64,000 nucleotides of DNA, from NCBI GenBank assembly GCA_014925825.1, contig JACGCK010000027.1:1-64000 (forward strand), read 5' to 3'. Positions 11,847 through 23,678 of this stretch are shown here, in pieces; the first letter of the stretch is position 1, and each line of letters starts with the position of its first letter. Source of the DNA: Pholiota molesta (Eukaryota; Basidiomycota; Agaricomycetes; Agaricales; Strophariaceae). Made by a program: the position numbers and the translations under genes. Under the pieces are notes generated by a model. The model did no database searches. It was given only the letters and a program-made list of their open reading frames with translations, and was not told where the DNA came from.

Positions 11847-12456
11847 GTGAGAGGGTCTTGGCTAACAAGGAAGGGTGGATAGCAATGAATGGATGGTGAG
11901 CTCTTTCAGCAGCCTCGACCCATATAAAAAGTTAGTTGGGGTATCCGGGAGCAACGAACGTGGTTGTCGAGTTCGAAGTCAAAATAAATGGACAAGTCAG
12001 GTCATGTTGATTATGTCAGCCCAGCTATATGGCAGCTGGATGTTGCCTGGATGTTGCCTGGATGGCACTGAAAGGCTTGTCATTCCACGATATCATACAA
12101 GTTACTTATGGCCTGAGTGAAGCTTTGAAGGCTTACTAGAGCAGAACCACCACCTGCCAACATATCCACACTCGTACGCGAAGCGTTTCACCCGAAAAAC
12201 GCATTTCAATGTTGAACTCACGTTCCAAAACTATATCCATTAGAGAAAAAGAGAAGACAGCGATGAGCACGCCAATAACAACTAGTACCGCAAGCGGGTA
12301 ATAATAAAAAATGAAGAGGTATGTATCATCATATTAAAATATCGAGTTTCAAAAAACAAGACAAAGAAAGAAAGAAAGTCCGCGTCTAAGTTGTATACTT
12401 TCCAGTCGAAAGCACCGCGATGGGCAGTGGCTGGACATGACACCATCGGCTTACGC
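11847..12456. promoter_or_regulatory. desaturase upstream region with short tandem repeat
   Basis: This stretch holds the promoter of the desaturase gene and the 3' flank of the next gene. An 11-bp unit, ggatgttgcct, is repeated two and a half times at 12038-12065. No other feature is seen. Confidence 0.4.
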
Positions 12457-15326
12457 TTAGAAGTCGCACCCTTCCACTGTGAACGTCTTTCCATACTGCA
12501 GGTAGCTGTTCATAATTTTGAGAATGGGGTCTGGAAGACCCATGCTGAGAAGCGTAAAGTTGATCTTGGCGTGTCCATGAATCTGGCCGAGCTTGAAGAA
12601 CGCGCGTGCGATCTGAGTTGGATACTGCAAAACAGAAAAGGAGACAAAAGTTTAGAAATTTTATGCAGTATTCCAAGCGAAGGCGGATACGCACCGACAT
12701 CTCCGTATAATCCGCATACTGATACGCCGCGACCCGGATGGCCGTCTGCACAGTGCGCTGGATGTCGCCCTCGTCCGCGTACATCTCCATGAGCTTCGCC
12801 CACGGTTTCAGCGAGTAGCGCGGGCTGTCGAGGCAGCGCTGGTACGCCTCCTTCGCCTCCTCCTTGTGGTGCAGCCGCAGGCCCAGGTCCCCGAGGATCT
12901 CCCACTCCAGGCCCGTCTTCCTGTACGCGACGTGCTGCGTCTTGAAATGGGCGACTTCAGCGCGGAAGATGGTCCATACGCGCAGATCCTGAACAGTCAA
13001 GTGATCAGAGCAATAGTGAGGAGGGAAATAAGAATTGGCATACCTCATACAGGACCATGAAGAGATTGTCGAGCCATCTCTCGCAGAGCCTCTTGGTACT
13101 GAACGAGAATGGTTCCTGTGTGGCCGCAGGAGACGCCTCATTGATATTCTGCTCTCCTTCGCCAGCAGCCTGCCTAGGCTTGACTGGGCCATGCACATTG
13201 ATGCCATTCGTCTGCGCATTGCCATTTTGCATTGAGATCACCTGGCCTTCCCCATCGTCTTCGTCCTTCTTCCCTTCTCCCTCGTTGCCCTCATCCACCT
13301 CCTCCGCCTTTCCTTTGCCCTTATTCCCAGTAGGGAGGACGTCTTCTTCATCTTCATCTTCCTCATCCTCAGGATTGACTTTGGTCACCTCCGGCTCTCC
13401 ATCCTTGGCCTTATCGCGCAAACTCTCCGTCGAAATCCGTATCGTCGGGATCGTCGCCGACGGCTGCACATCCAGCTCCCCGCTCTCCGTCGCACCGAGC
13501 GGCGGCGACGGCGGCGCCATCATCCCCCGCGTCGACGCCGCATCGTCCACGGACTGCCTCACCGCCGTCCCATCCTCATGGATCACCACGCCCCCCGCAT
13601 CGCTCGGCGACGACGCCTCGCCGCCCAGCGAGCCCGACCCGAGCGCCTGCTGGATGTCGCCCTGCGCCTTCTGCATGCGGTACTCCTCCTCCATGACGAA
13701 GACGTGGCTTCGCGTCTTCAGCAGCTCATCCCACCCGATCTGGGACACGAGGCGCGTGAGGAGCGCGTACGCGCGGGCCCAGGTCCCGCGCAGGCCGGGC
13801 GCCGGCAGGCGCTGCAGCGCGGGCTCCGCGTCGTCGTCGTCGGTTTTGTGCCGTTCGGGGAGGATCTCTCCGATTTGCCGCTGGAAGGGCAGGTGCACTT
13901 TCGTGGCGGGGAGCACGCGGTGGGCGTCTCGTCCGTTGAAAGTAAACATGGGACATGAATTGAGTGTAAGGAGAGCCTAGGAAAGTTGTTAGAGGAAATG
14001 AATTAGATACAGAGAAGGGAAACGTACGGCGTCGAATTGGCCAAGGTCGATGTACAAATCTGCCAATTTCTCCCAAGTCACAAACTCGCTTGGTGCACAA
14101 TTTACGGCTTGTCTTGCAAGTTTGAGCGCCCATTCTTGCTTTCCTTTGGACCGAAGGAAGTCGCACTGCACGTGGAGAAGGGTATATGATTGAGGCGTTT
14201 GTCGCATCGCGGCCGCCATAATCTGCACGGCCTTGACCTCCTCATCTACTCAACGTCAGCAAAAGACCCATGTATAGAAGGATAACACATACTCATTCCA
14301 ATGTAACTTCTTGCCAGCAACGAAGCCACTTCGGGCTCTCTCACAGCAAGCTTTTCAAACAAGTTCGCGACTTGCTGGTACCTCCCACTGTCGCCAAAGT
14401 ATTTCATGATGCCCGCCGTGAGATGATTCGAGACGACAGTCGCAACCTGAATCTCGGGGTCCGACCCAACCTGCCAGCCCTTCGAGAACAGCGCCTCCGC
14501 AGCTTGCAGGAACCTCAGCTCGCCCTCCCTCGACGTGATCGGATCGAGCTTGCGGTACGCGTCCAGGAAGTACGTCGGGTCGTCCGAGTACAGTATCGCA
14601 CGCAGCAGTGCAGATACATAGGTTTCCTGCCATATCTCCGGCGTTGCTTCGTGCCTGGATCGGCTATGAGCGTAGGTACACAGCAAAATTGTGAACCCGC
14701 ACGCACCTTTCACCGCGGAGATCTATAACGTATGCATTCACGCCGCCCGGAATTTTGACGTCGACGCGGATATCCACCCGCGAGAACGCGTTGAAGCAGC
14801 TGGACCAGGAGGTCAGGAGATGATACGAAGACTGCGGCGCACAACTCACCAGTAGCATCCATTCTTGACCTTATATTGCGGTGTTTTCGAGAACCAGGCA
14901 GAGCTATCTTCGAAGGAGTATGTAAGAGAGTTGATGTACGCGGCCAAAGACGCAGATGAAGAGGCGTCGACGCCCGAGATGTAGTGATACGACCCGAACT
15001 GCGCTCTCGGTGAGTCTCCAGCAGCAGCACAAATACAGACGACAACGCACATCACGCTGACCAGAGCGCCCGGTGCTTTTCACGACATGACACAGATCAG
15101 GGGGCCCGAGTTCTCGAAATGAAGCTGTCTTGGCGCGTCAGGACGCTGGGTGGATCTCGGAATCATGGGACACGTACATAGCGATTCGGTGCGAGCGGTG
15201 AGCGATTCTGTCAATTCAACCTGGGGTTTGCAGGTTAGCACGGGGCTAGTGAGCACGCTGGGGGCAGCATACCTCAAATATCTCTGGGATGTCCTTGAAG
15301 GACGCTTCGGCGATCCCAGCGACCAT
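12457..15326 (-). CDS. Chs5p-Arf1p-binding exomer protein (BCH1/BUD7 family)
   Basis: ChAPs-family proteins form the exomer coat, which carries chitin synthase and other cargo from the trans-Golgi to the plasma membrane. Ten exons (15326-15273, 15220-15178, 15124-15051, 14998-14850, 14799-14707, 14654-14293, 14245-14028, 13976-13044, 12988-12695, 12624-12457) give 795 residues in one consistent frame. Family landmarks are FKDIPEIFEVEL at the N-terminus, GSYHYISGVDASSS, FNAFSRVDIRVDVKIPGG and VIDLRGER. Tetratricopeptide-like helices follow (WEKLADLYIDLGQFDA, WEILGDLGLRLHHKEEAKEAY, WAKLMEMYADEGD). Within exon 8 there is a long acidic, Glu/Asp/Ser-rich insert (about 13230-13660) that interrupts the conserved region. 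The donor after GQRD was chosen because it alone keeps phase and gives the conserved sequence. Confidence 0.92.
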
Positions 15327-15637
15327 GATGGCGTAGGCTGAGAAGGTGGTATTTGGCAAGCCCTATGTCGCCAAATGGAGTATGTCCTGCGCCAAACAAC
15401 AACACCCTTCCGAACATTCGCCTCTAAGCGCTCGAAATTTATGGCAGCTCAAAAATATCTCATTCAAAATTCAACTTCTATACCACAAACTGTTCAGAGA
15501 TGAGGTGACAAAAATTCTTCACCATTCCTCGTCAAAAACAAATTGAATTAGCACCACGTTTTGAGCATGTTGTAAATAAGTTGGTTGGTATCCAAAGTTT
15601 AGTATCCGATTTAGGGTATCTTCTATAAAATATACAA
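15327..15637. other. intergenic, no gene seen
   Basis: This is the upstream side of the BCH1-like gene and the downstream side of the PIG-A gene. Nothing recognisable is present. Confidence 0.4.
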
Positions 15638-17378
15638 CTACATAGTCCTCTGCCGCGACTCTTCCACAAGCTAGGAAAGAAACATCAGCATCACCCAAAA
15701 TCCTGCAGTGTTAATAAACAACATCTCACCTCCTTAAACACTCCCCTGTCCCAATGATGATGCACATAATGCAACGTCTCCCTCGGCATCCACCACTCCA
15801 AAAACAAGAAAAACACACAATCCACCAGCAAGATGATCGTGTAAATCGGCCCAGCAAAGGGCCCTAGGTCCATCGTCCGCCGTATGCGCTCCATCAAATC
15901 CATCTGCGGCGAGCGCAGGACGGCGTCGTACACCTTCTCCGTCCGCGAGGCGACGTCGTCCCAGTTGTAGAACGTCTTTATGCGCTCGTGCGCGCGGATG
16001 GGGTCGTGTTTCCCATTTTGCACGATATGGACCGCCTCTGAGATGGCACGTATAACATCTGCAAGGAAGAAATGTATAAGCAACCCCAGAGCCAGTGCGA
16101 TTACTTGACTTACCGTCTTCTTCAGGTTTCGCGAAGCTGATCATGTCCTCCGGCAGGATCTCGGGTACACCGCCTACTTTGGTAGACACGACATAGAGCC
16201 CTGCACATGCAGCTTCGAGAATGGCAATTCCAAACGCTTCCGTGAGCGACGTATTCATATAAATGGAGCCACGTGAGAGAACTGAAAGGACGTCCTTGTG
16301 TCGTATGGGGCCAAGGAGCTCGATTCGGTCCTGCAGAAGATGTTTCTCGCGCATTTGAAGGATGTCAATGAGTTTGGGCCCGTCTCCCCCTGCACGTTAC
16401 ATGAGAAGAGAATGTATATAGAATGTATTGCACACACCAACAACGAATCTGACGTTGGGAAAGAGAGCGCAAATCTTCGGGACAGTGGCCACGAGAAGAT
16501 CAATGCCTTTGCGATATACCAATCGAGACAGCACGACAATGGTAACTTGCTATATCATCAATCCCTGCAAATCTGTTTCAAATGTGATAACGTACTTGTG
16601 TCAGTGGCCGGCTGAGCACAAGGCTTGAATTGCTCCGCGACGAGTGCATTAGGTATCACATATACACTTTTACGAAGTTCAAGCTCGTTAGGGTCGTCGT
16701 CTCTCCGTTCAAAAAGCTGGCCACGTAGAACTGTGTTCTCGCGTCTGCTGGCTATTTAGCAACAATTTCGACAGAGGAAAAACCACATACCCTGTGTGAG
16801 ACACACATATCACAGCATCCACATTCTTCAACGTCCCGACCATGAGCTTGTTCGTCAAGATGCTTGCAGCGTCGTCGAATCCGAACAGACTATGGTCAGT
16901 AAAGACCGTCCTGATGCCCATCAAGTGCGAATGCAAAATGCCTTCATGCCCAATAGACGAAAGGCTTGCGTGCGCGTGAATGAGGTGGATGTGTTCGCGG
17001 AGGAGGATGGTGCGCAGATACGGGAGTGAGGTGAGGAAGTTGGGTAGCGTCGCAGACGACGCGATCGGTAAGAAGGGGATGTAGTACACTTTCAAAGACG
17101 GTAGAAGCCAGCGAATCCCAACTCTGTCGGGCGCATGACTGTGTGTTATAACAATGACCTGTTCGCAGTTAAAAATGGCGTGTCCTGATTCCAAGATTCA
17201 GAAGCACACCATACTTTATGTCCCTTTTTAATGAGGTTCGCGCTTAACATGTATATGTTATTTTCAACCCCACCCACTGCAGGGTGGAAGAAATCCGATA
17301 TCATCCTGTATTCATGTCAGCTAGATTGTTGTCTTTCGTCGAAGACACTCACGCAATAGAGATAGGTTCCATGGCCAT
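15638..17378 (-). CDS. GPI3: phosphatidylinositol N-acetylglucosaminyltransferase catalytic subunit (PIG-A/GPI3)
   Basis: The enzyme adds GlcNAc from UDP-GlcNAc to phosphatidylinositol, the first step of GPI-anchor synthesis on the cytosolic face of the ER. Eight exons, 17378-17353, 17305-17215, 17158-16791, 16744-16596, 16545-16438, 16389-16114, 16058-15730 and 15670-15638, give 459 residues. Landmarks are the N-terminal [18 protein letters not shown] block, [56 protein letters not shown] and the GT4 donor-binding motif [21 protein letters not shown] hydrophobic helix near the C-terminus ([18 protein letters not shown]) is the membrane anchor. The last exon is only 33 bp. A second ATG lies 6 bp inside the first; either could start translation. 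Confidence 0.95.
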
Positions 17379-18379
17379 CCATTACCGGCGTATCGCATAG
17401 AATGATAGCTCAAGAATTAAAGCGCTGTAAGTAGTCTGATGGCCAGTTCGAAAATTAAGGGAAGTCGAGGGACGATATATCGATTGTATATCGATGAGCT
17501 AGCGCATCCACTCGTTATTGTCGCCCTGAAGGGTCGGGTTCCAGAGTAGGGGTTCAATAGGGACCTAGGGTCTACTCAATAGGGTTCAATTGCCGATCGC
17601 ATTTTACCGCGTGACGTGACGTGTCGCGATGTATTTTGGCCCATGTGCTCAACCTCACCTCACACGGCTCCAACTCAATTGCAAGGCTCAAGTGCACCAG
17701 CCAACCTTGAAAAACCCTCCATAGAGACTGAGTGTCCTTCAATTGGCGGATTTTTTGAATAATGATAGTCTTTCTAGCTACTTCAAGCACTTGGTGGTTC
17801 ATATTTTCTCAGTCTGTTTCTTTTTGGTTCCTTTTGATTGGCCTGGTACGATTGGCTTCATTCTAATTTCTATGAATCAAGGAGGATAATTCAGGGTAAT
17901 TCAGAATTCTATATAGAACATAGGCGTCGCGCTTGACACTTCGGATACGACCTTTTTAGGCATCCCGATCTGCTCATTCGACGCGATATCTATGGGACTG
18001 CTACCTTCGAAATACCAGGCCAGGAGTGACTTATAAGTACAGCGATATCGTCGTATGGCCCGACTTCTTTTCAGAAGGAAGTATACTACTATATTCGCTG
18101 CTTTGGTGCGCGGAAATTCTAGCCTACGGCTTGTGACCAAAGTAAGCGCGTATGTTGGTTTGTGCTAGTTGAGTATTGGAATTCGCCGGGAGTATCGATC
18201 GATGAACATTTCAAATACACATAGGTTTCGCCAATCTAGGAGATTAAGACGCCCTGGATCGATCCGCCGCTGGCTCTGCCTATAAAGGGCCTAAGGTAAA
18301 GTACTTTTGTTGGTTGGCATCAGCGTCGACGCCCTTCCCCTATCTCGTGCCCTTAGACTGCTGTAGTGGACCTCCAGAC
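17379..18379. other. intergenic, no gene seen
   Basis: About 1 kb lies between divergent genes and should include both promoters. Frames at 17572-17802 and 17901-18140 have no recognisable protein features or splice support. Confidence 0.4.
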
Positions 18380-19814
18380 ATGCCTTCCGTCGATATAGAG
18401 ACATCCGGCGGCCCATTTTCATTTTCTTACTCTATTGCGACACCTACGTCGCATTCAGCGAAGCAAATAACGCCCAAAATTCCATGCATCCTCTTCGTCC
18501 ATTCTATTTACTTGGGACAAGAATGTTTCGAATGTATGTATGGCTTCCCCCTTCCCCAACCCTGCTGCAGGCCAACCTGATTCGCATTTATAGTTCAATT
18601 TGCGGATAAAAATCTCCGTCAATTCAACCTCATTGCTATCGACATGCGCGGACATGGAGAGACGAAAGGAACAATAGGGGATGCACTCCTCACACCCGCA
18701 GAAACTGCAGCGGATGTGGACCTAATAATGGTTCGTTAGGCGCTCATGTCTCCATACTTCATTTTTCATCCTAAACTATGAACCCTCTCGCAGGAAAAAC
18801 TGAATCTCCCGCCCTGCCATCTTTTCGGTCTCTCAAACGGGTGCACAGTAGCGCAGCACCTCGCAGTCTCCTATCCCAACAGGGTGCTATCACTCACGCT
18901 GTGCTCGCCGGTACCGCCGGAAGAGGTCTGTTATCCACCGCCCATGCAATGCTCCATGCCTTCTGAGATGCCTGATAACTCTAGTCAGAGGATAATATCG
19001 CGGGTCTGCGCGAGGTGTTTCAATACTGGATTCTCCGATGTCAACCAGCGGATCCGAAACGAGAATTCGACGCAGAGATGGAAGACGAAGTGATTACCGG
19101 CGCCAACCAATACCTATACAATTACAAAGACAAAACCAGCCGACATGTCGATGCGTATGTTTTTTTTTTCCTACTGAGTGCTATAGTGTGTACCCTTACG
19201 ATTTTATATACAGAATTCTGAACTATGGCCTTGTAAAGGCACATCGATGTTGGACTGGCACGCCAGAAAAACTCAAAGAGTGCGAAACGGTGAATGTAGA
19301 CTGGGTCATCAAGCGCAAACCCATTCCAGTGGAACAACTTGGGAAGGTATTTATTTATCGCCATGTGAAAACCGATTTAAAGGACATTAACACAAGGGCA
19401 TCTAGATCAGTGTTCCCGTGTCCATCATTCACTGCTATGAAGACGTCCCATATCCACTACACTACGCCCAAGAACTCAAAGACCGCCTTTCGGAAGCTGG
19501 TGTGGCTGATGTATCGCTACATGAAGTTCCAGGTGCACATTACGGAAATGTAACCGATCCAGAAGGGTACGTCCAAACCGCCCTGCCCCAAAGCTCCTCC
19601 TTTACAACGTGAGCTTATTTCTGACCCGCCTGACCCGTCCTTCTATAGCGTGAACCGCATTCTCTACAATACGGTCACCTCATGCTATCCCGAGATGATA
19701 CACAAAGAAGCCCCCACCGCGAGTCCGGCAGCGGCAGCCTCCTCAAGGCTAATGACCCCCTTCACGGCTACTATAATGCAAACTGTCGGGTACGACCCCG
19801 CAGATAGCGACTGA
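18380..19814 (+). CDS. alpha/beta-fold hydrolase
   Basis: Seven exons, 18380-18533, 18594-18730, 18794-18925, 18991-19154, 19214-19346, 19406-19566 and 19649-19814, give 348 residues in consistent phase. The core of the fold is visible: the strand and oxyanion region FVHSIYLGQ, then IAIDMRGHGETKG, and the nucleophile elbow GLSNG. A late acidic position in CYEDVPYPLH and the histidine in PGAHYGNV could complete a Ser-Asp-His triad. There is no signal peptide. The substrate cannot be told from sequence; the layout resembles small-ester or epoxide-type hydrolases. The start at 18380 is the first ATG; the open frame runs further upstream without one. Confidence 0.82.
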
Positions 19815-21895
19815 CCTTGAACAAGTTTCATGTCTTGCTGACATCAATCCCATATCTGTCATGACCATATATGCTGTATTCCCCACCATATTCTTTCGTA
19901 AACAGATAGCTATTTTCTTTATACCCTGTGAGTGACTTCGGACTCGATTCGATCATGATTAATTAGGGAGCCTCATACAATACTTCTATGATTTCTGACC
20001 AAGGATTGCAGGTGGCAGTAAATCGTTTTGGTGAACATTGATATCTTCCCCGATACTTATACCTAGTATGCAAGAGATACTGCATTCTGAATATCAGGTT
20101 CTGTTGTATCATTGATGGACATAACCATTTACCATCTACTAGTAGTCCTAAGCGCCTTTTCGAGAGACGGCGCCTATTTATAAATTCGTATGGCGCTAGT
20201 TTGAACGGCAAAGCCGGATTATTCAGTACGGATGACAAACACAGAACCTAAATGATCGAATTCTTTAATCACTAAACATGATCATGTTTCCACAGAATAC
20301 TGTCTTCTAAATGTCCCGTAAAATGACTGCAGAGGTAGTACGGAGAAGAGCAAAAGGTGTGCCTGTAATGTTCTTATCGACATCATGATCTTCGGGATGC
20401 ATGACGGTTCGCATCAAACAACGTTCTATCAGCTGGTTCGAGGTGTTCAAACATGAGTCTACCACCCAGCTGGACCAATTGCTTAAATATTCGATCTTGG
20501 TGCCCTGAAGAGTCGCATTATTCAAAGCGGCAGAATGACACCTGTAGCTCGCTGCATTCCCAAAAGCTAAATATGCAGCAAGCGGATTTCATTAGATATG
20601 AGTGGTTGATATACTTAATAACAAGTCCACACTGATGGAAAGCTGCTGTCATACTCGGGGTACTTACCAAGTACGTAAATGCCAGCGACATTTTGCCAAA
20701 AAAAAATCATACTCACGCGTACTTGAAATATGTGATAGCCTTCCCATAGGTATTGGAAAAAATTATGGATAAATTCCAAGAAAGGTAGTAAAACTAGATA
20801 CCACCTGCCTTGCGGCTCTTGTGATGTTATAATCTGTTCCACCCCACACTCGTTTAGTCATTTACTCGTTATGTAATGAAGCGAATCATTAAGAAAAAAT
20901 GCAAGGGCCAATTCTAATGCCAACTGCTCCTGAGAGGCATAATAAGTTAACTTTTATGCTTTAAGCCTTGCCAGCTTGCCTCCCTATCTGGTAGATACCC
21001 AACGCACATGATGCCCACAGCCTACTAGACGTGACATGACAGAGAAATTTGAAAATCGGAAACACTCCTCAAAACATACGAGTCCTTTGAACGTCGCCTG
21101 CGACCGCCGACCCATACTTTCATATCGTAGCTTTCTATTTTTGCAGCCGATCTGTCCTGATAATGATACTGATGGAGGTCACAGCGATCGAGTCGCAGTT
21201 GGTCCCCCCAAGGTCCCTCACATGGACAGAAACACACCCACGTTATCTGGCCAAAAATAATGCCATCCAGTCATTGGTAGAGGCTGGGAGATCCTATACG
21301 ATAATTTGCGATAATAGGATCAATGTACAGCTTTTGTCCGCCTTTTCGCCTGCTTCGATGCCTCGAGGTGTTTGACGTTCCGGTTGCGGAGGACAGCATC
21401 GCCTTTTCCTGCCAGCTTGAAACGACGATCCCTGTGCGAGGGCTAAAGACCGACGTCTGGTATCCTTTTTGAGCTCCCGACGACCCGACGCTCCTGCGAA
21501 CTCGATACGTCCGTTGGGATGTGTGGACTAAAGTTGGCATAGCATATCATTGCAAACGCCATCCAATGCGTGTTTGTGCATGGTGGCATCTAGGCAATAG
21601 GCCGAATATTTCATTATCATTATTGGAACCTGTCGGTATATATAGAGGACAGGATTTCCGACTGCTCCTTAAACCAGAGAGCCGACTCTTGGTTGTGTTC
21701 TGACCGCGAGCGTCGATCTCCTCTTACATCTAGTCGACTCTTCTGGTTCTCTATAATCCGTATGCTGTCATACTCTTCATCAATCCCGAAATTTACATAC
21801 TAACACATACTTATCCAGTTAATATTTCTTACGACTCAGCGATACCGTCGTAAACTCTACACTCATTCGAACAATATTGTATTACTTCAATAATA
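19815..21895. other. 2.1-kb region without a recognisable gene
   Basis: Only short frames with frequent stops are present on both strands. None shows family similarity or a chain of phase-compatible exons. It may include old non-coding repeat remnants, but I could not align any. Confidence 0.4.
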
Positions 21896-22397
21896 ATGCC
21901 TTCCGCAATGCCGTGCGTCCAAGAAGGAGACATCATGAAAGCAAAGCCAAAGCACTTTATTCCTCGTCCAGATGGCGCTGTATGTCAACCCACCCTCCTA
22001 TAAAGCTATTCCGAGGCTAATTTACCAACAGGGGAATGTAGGACAGCATCCTGTGATTATTCTCACTACTCCCGACCCGAATGGCTATGTCTTGGTCGCT
22101 CCGATGTCGCACAATCACCCACATGGTACACCGACAACAAGAGCATCGACATACGGTCTCCCAGTCGATCCTGTGAAGGGGGAAAGTCGAGTTAATATCG
22201 GATACCCAAAAGTTATTCACCATGAAAATCTACGACCCAACAAACCACATGCTTCCATGTCATATCGAGATTATCTCGCACTCAAGGATGACATCTGTGG
22301 GTATCGCATCAGATAACACAATCCTATTATCTGAATCTCACTTACCTTGGTCCTTACAGTTAAACACGTCCGACACATGCAACAACGGAGTTGTTGA
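21896..22397 (+). CDS. small conserved-type protein of unknown function
   Basis: Three exons, 21896-21979, 22032-22296 and 22360-22397, give 128 residues. The start MPSAMPCVQEGDIMKAKPKH leads into a compact domain with GQHPVIILTTPDPNGYVLVA, a SHNHPHGT stretch and LPVDPVKGE. It ends in a basic tail. There is no signal peptide or membrane segment. The QHPVIIL...NGYVLVAPMSHN pattern vaguely recalls small beta-barrel folds, such as those where a protein binds RNA or a partner, but this is only an impression. I recall similar small genes in other Agaricomycetes, yet no function can be named. Both introns keep phase and have good borders, which supports a real gene. Confidence 0.68.
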
Positions 22398-23678
22398 TAC
22401 TCTATAATGACCTCTCTCGAAGAGACGACCCGACACGGCTGGACCGACCTGGCACTATTGCTTCCTTTACCTTATTCAGTCATCATAATTTCTTCGACTA
22501 CTACTTACTGCCTCGATCTGGTCAAACTCCAACAGCGGCCACACGCCACACATATTGTAGTTTTTTTATAATGCTCTCCGACCTACGGAACCCGTAATAC
22601 TAACGATGGATTTCATATCCAATTCATGATATTTTCAACGCATATTTTAATTACTCCTTGTATAATAATATAGGTTTTTGAAATTAATTACCCCTGATTG
22701 ACGCCCACTATGCCAAAATCATTCAGGTTGCGAGCTAGAAGTCTCTTTTTCGGGGAGGCTGTTTGACATTCGAGTTGTGGTGATGAACCTAATGTTTGCA
22801 GTATTAGCCTTTGCTTCCTACTTACTCAAATAGGAAAGATTTTCTAAAGTCGGCACTTCCCGACGGCAGCTGGGCGCTAATTCACCAAAACCCATCTTAC
22901 CTCTCTGTACGGTTCCAAACCCAAACTCACTTGGCTAGGTGGAGCTCTGGCAACATGTTGAACACATCTCAAGTTGATAGAAACCTGGATAGCAATGTTA
23001 TCCGGTCTCTTCGTTCTAGGCGAGACTCCTATAAAAACCCAAACGTTCTCAGAACGCTCTACAATGTCAATGAATCTGCGTCTTCACTGCAGCTGCAACC
23101 AAAATCCAACATGCCAGAGGCTACCAGCTACAACCAGAGCTACGATGTCCTCCATCCCTGTAACGAAACATCCGAAGGTCGTCAAGAGGAGTCTTCTATC
23201 ATTGCGATTCCCCTTGCTCCGGAACTTCGTTCTGATTCAAGCTCTGGTCCTGTCAGCCACCACATCTCTGCTACGCAACCTAAAAGCAAAAAGCTTGTGA
23301 TTCTTCCCCATATTATGTTGCAGCCAATTCGTACGTTACTTACTTGGTGCTTTGTCGGAATCTAACTCTGGTATTTCTTCTATGTAGGTGTGGCTCTCGT
23401 TCGAATATACCAAAACCCCTGGCCAACTACTACATCCCAGTCACAAAACAGGTCTGCTTACCCGGAGAGAAGAGACTTCGTCTGAAAATATTTGGAAAAT
23501 GGTTGTATAACAAAATGACAGCATTTTATTGCTTGAGACAGAACAAATAGGAAAAATGGATAATGATGTGCACGAGAATACAGAGCAAAACGACGACATA
23601 GGCATATTAGACAGAAGAAACATTTTCTAAAAAGACACTTTTTGATCTCTTCGAATTCTTTGAGCCGAGCAATGAGTT
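22398..23678. other. intergenic, one doubtful open frame
   Basis: A plus-strand frame at 22811-23365 encodes a Ser/Asn-rich hydrophilic sequence without family similarity, and a second frame overlaps it at 22974-23300. Neither can be linked to a credible gene model, so no CDS is called. Confidence 0.35.

Noticed and set aside
13057..13980. Plus-strand frame of 307 codons
   Set aside because: It is antisense to exon 8 of the exomer gene; its low-complexity Ser runs mirror the acidic insert.
22974..23300. Possible membrane-type frame
   Set aside because: It overlaps another open frame on the same strand, has no introns with good phase, and no recognisable domain.
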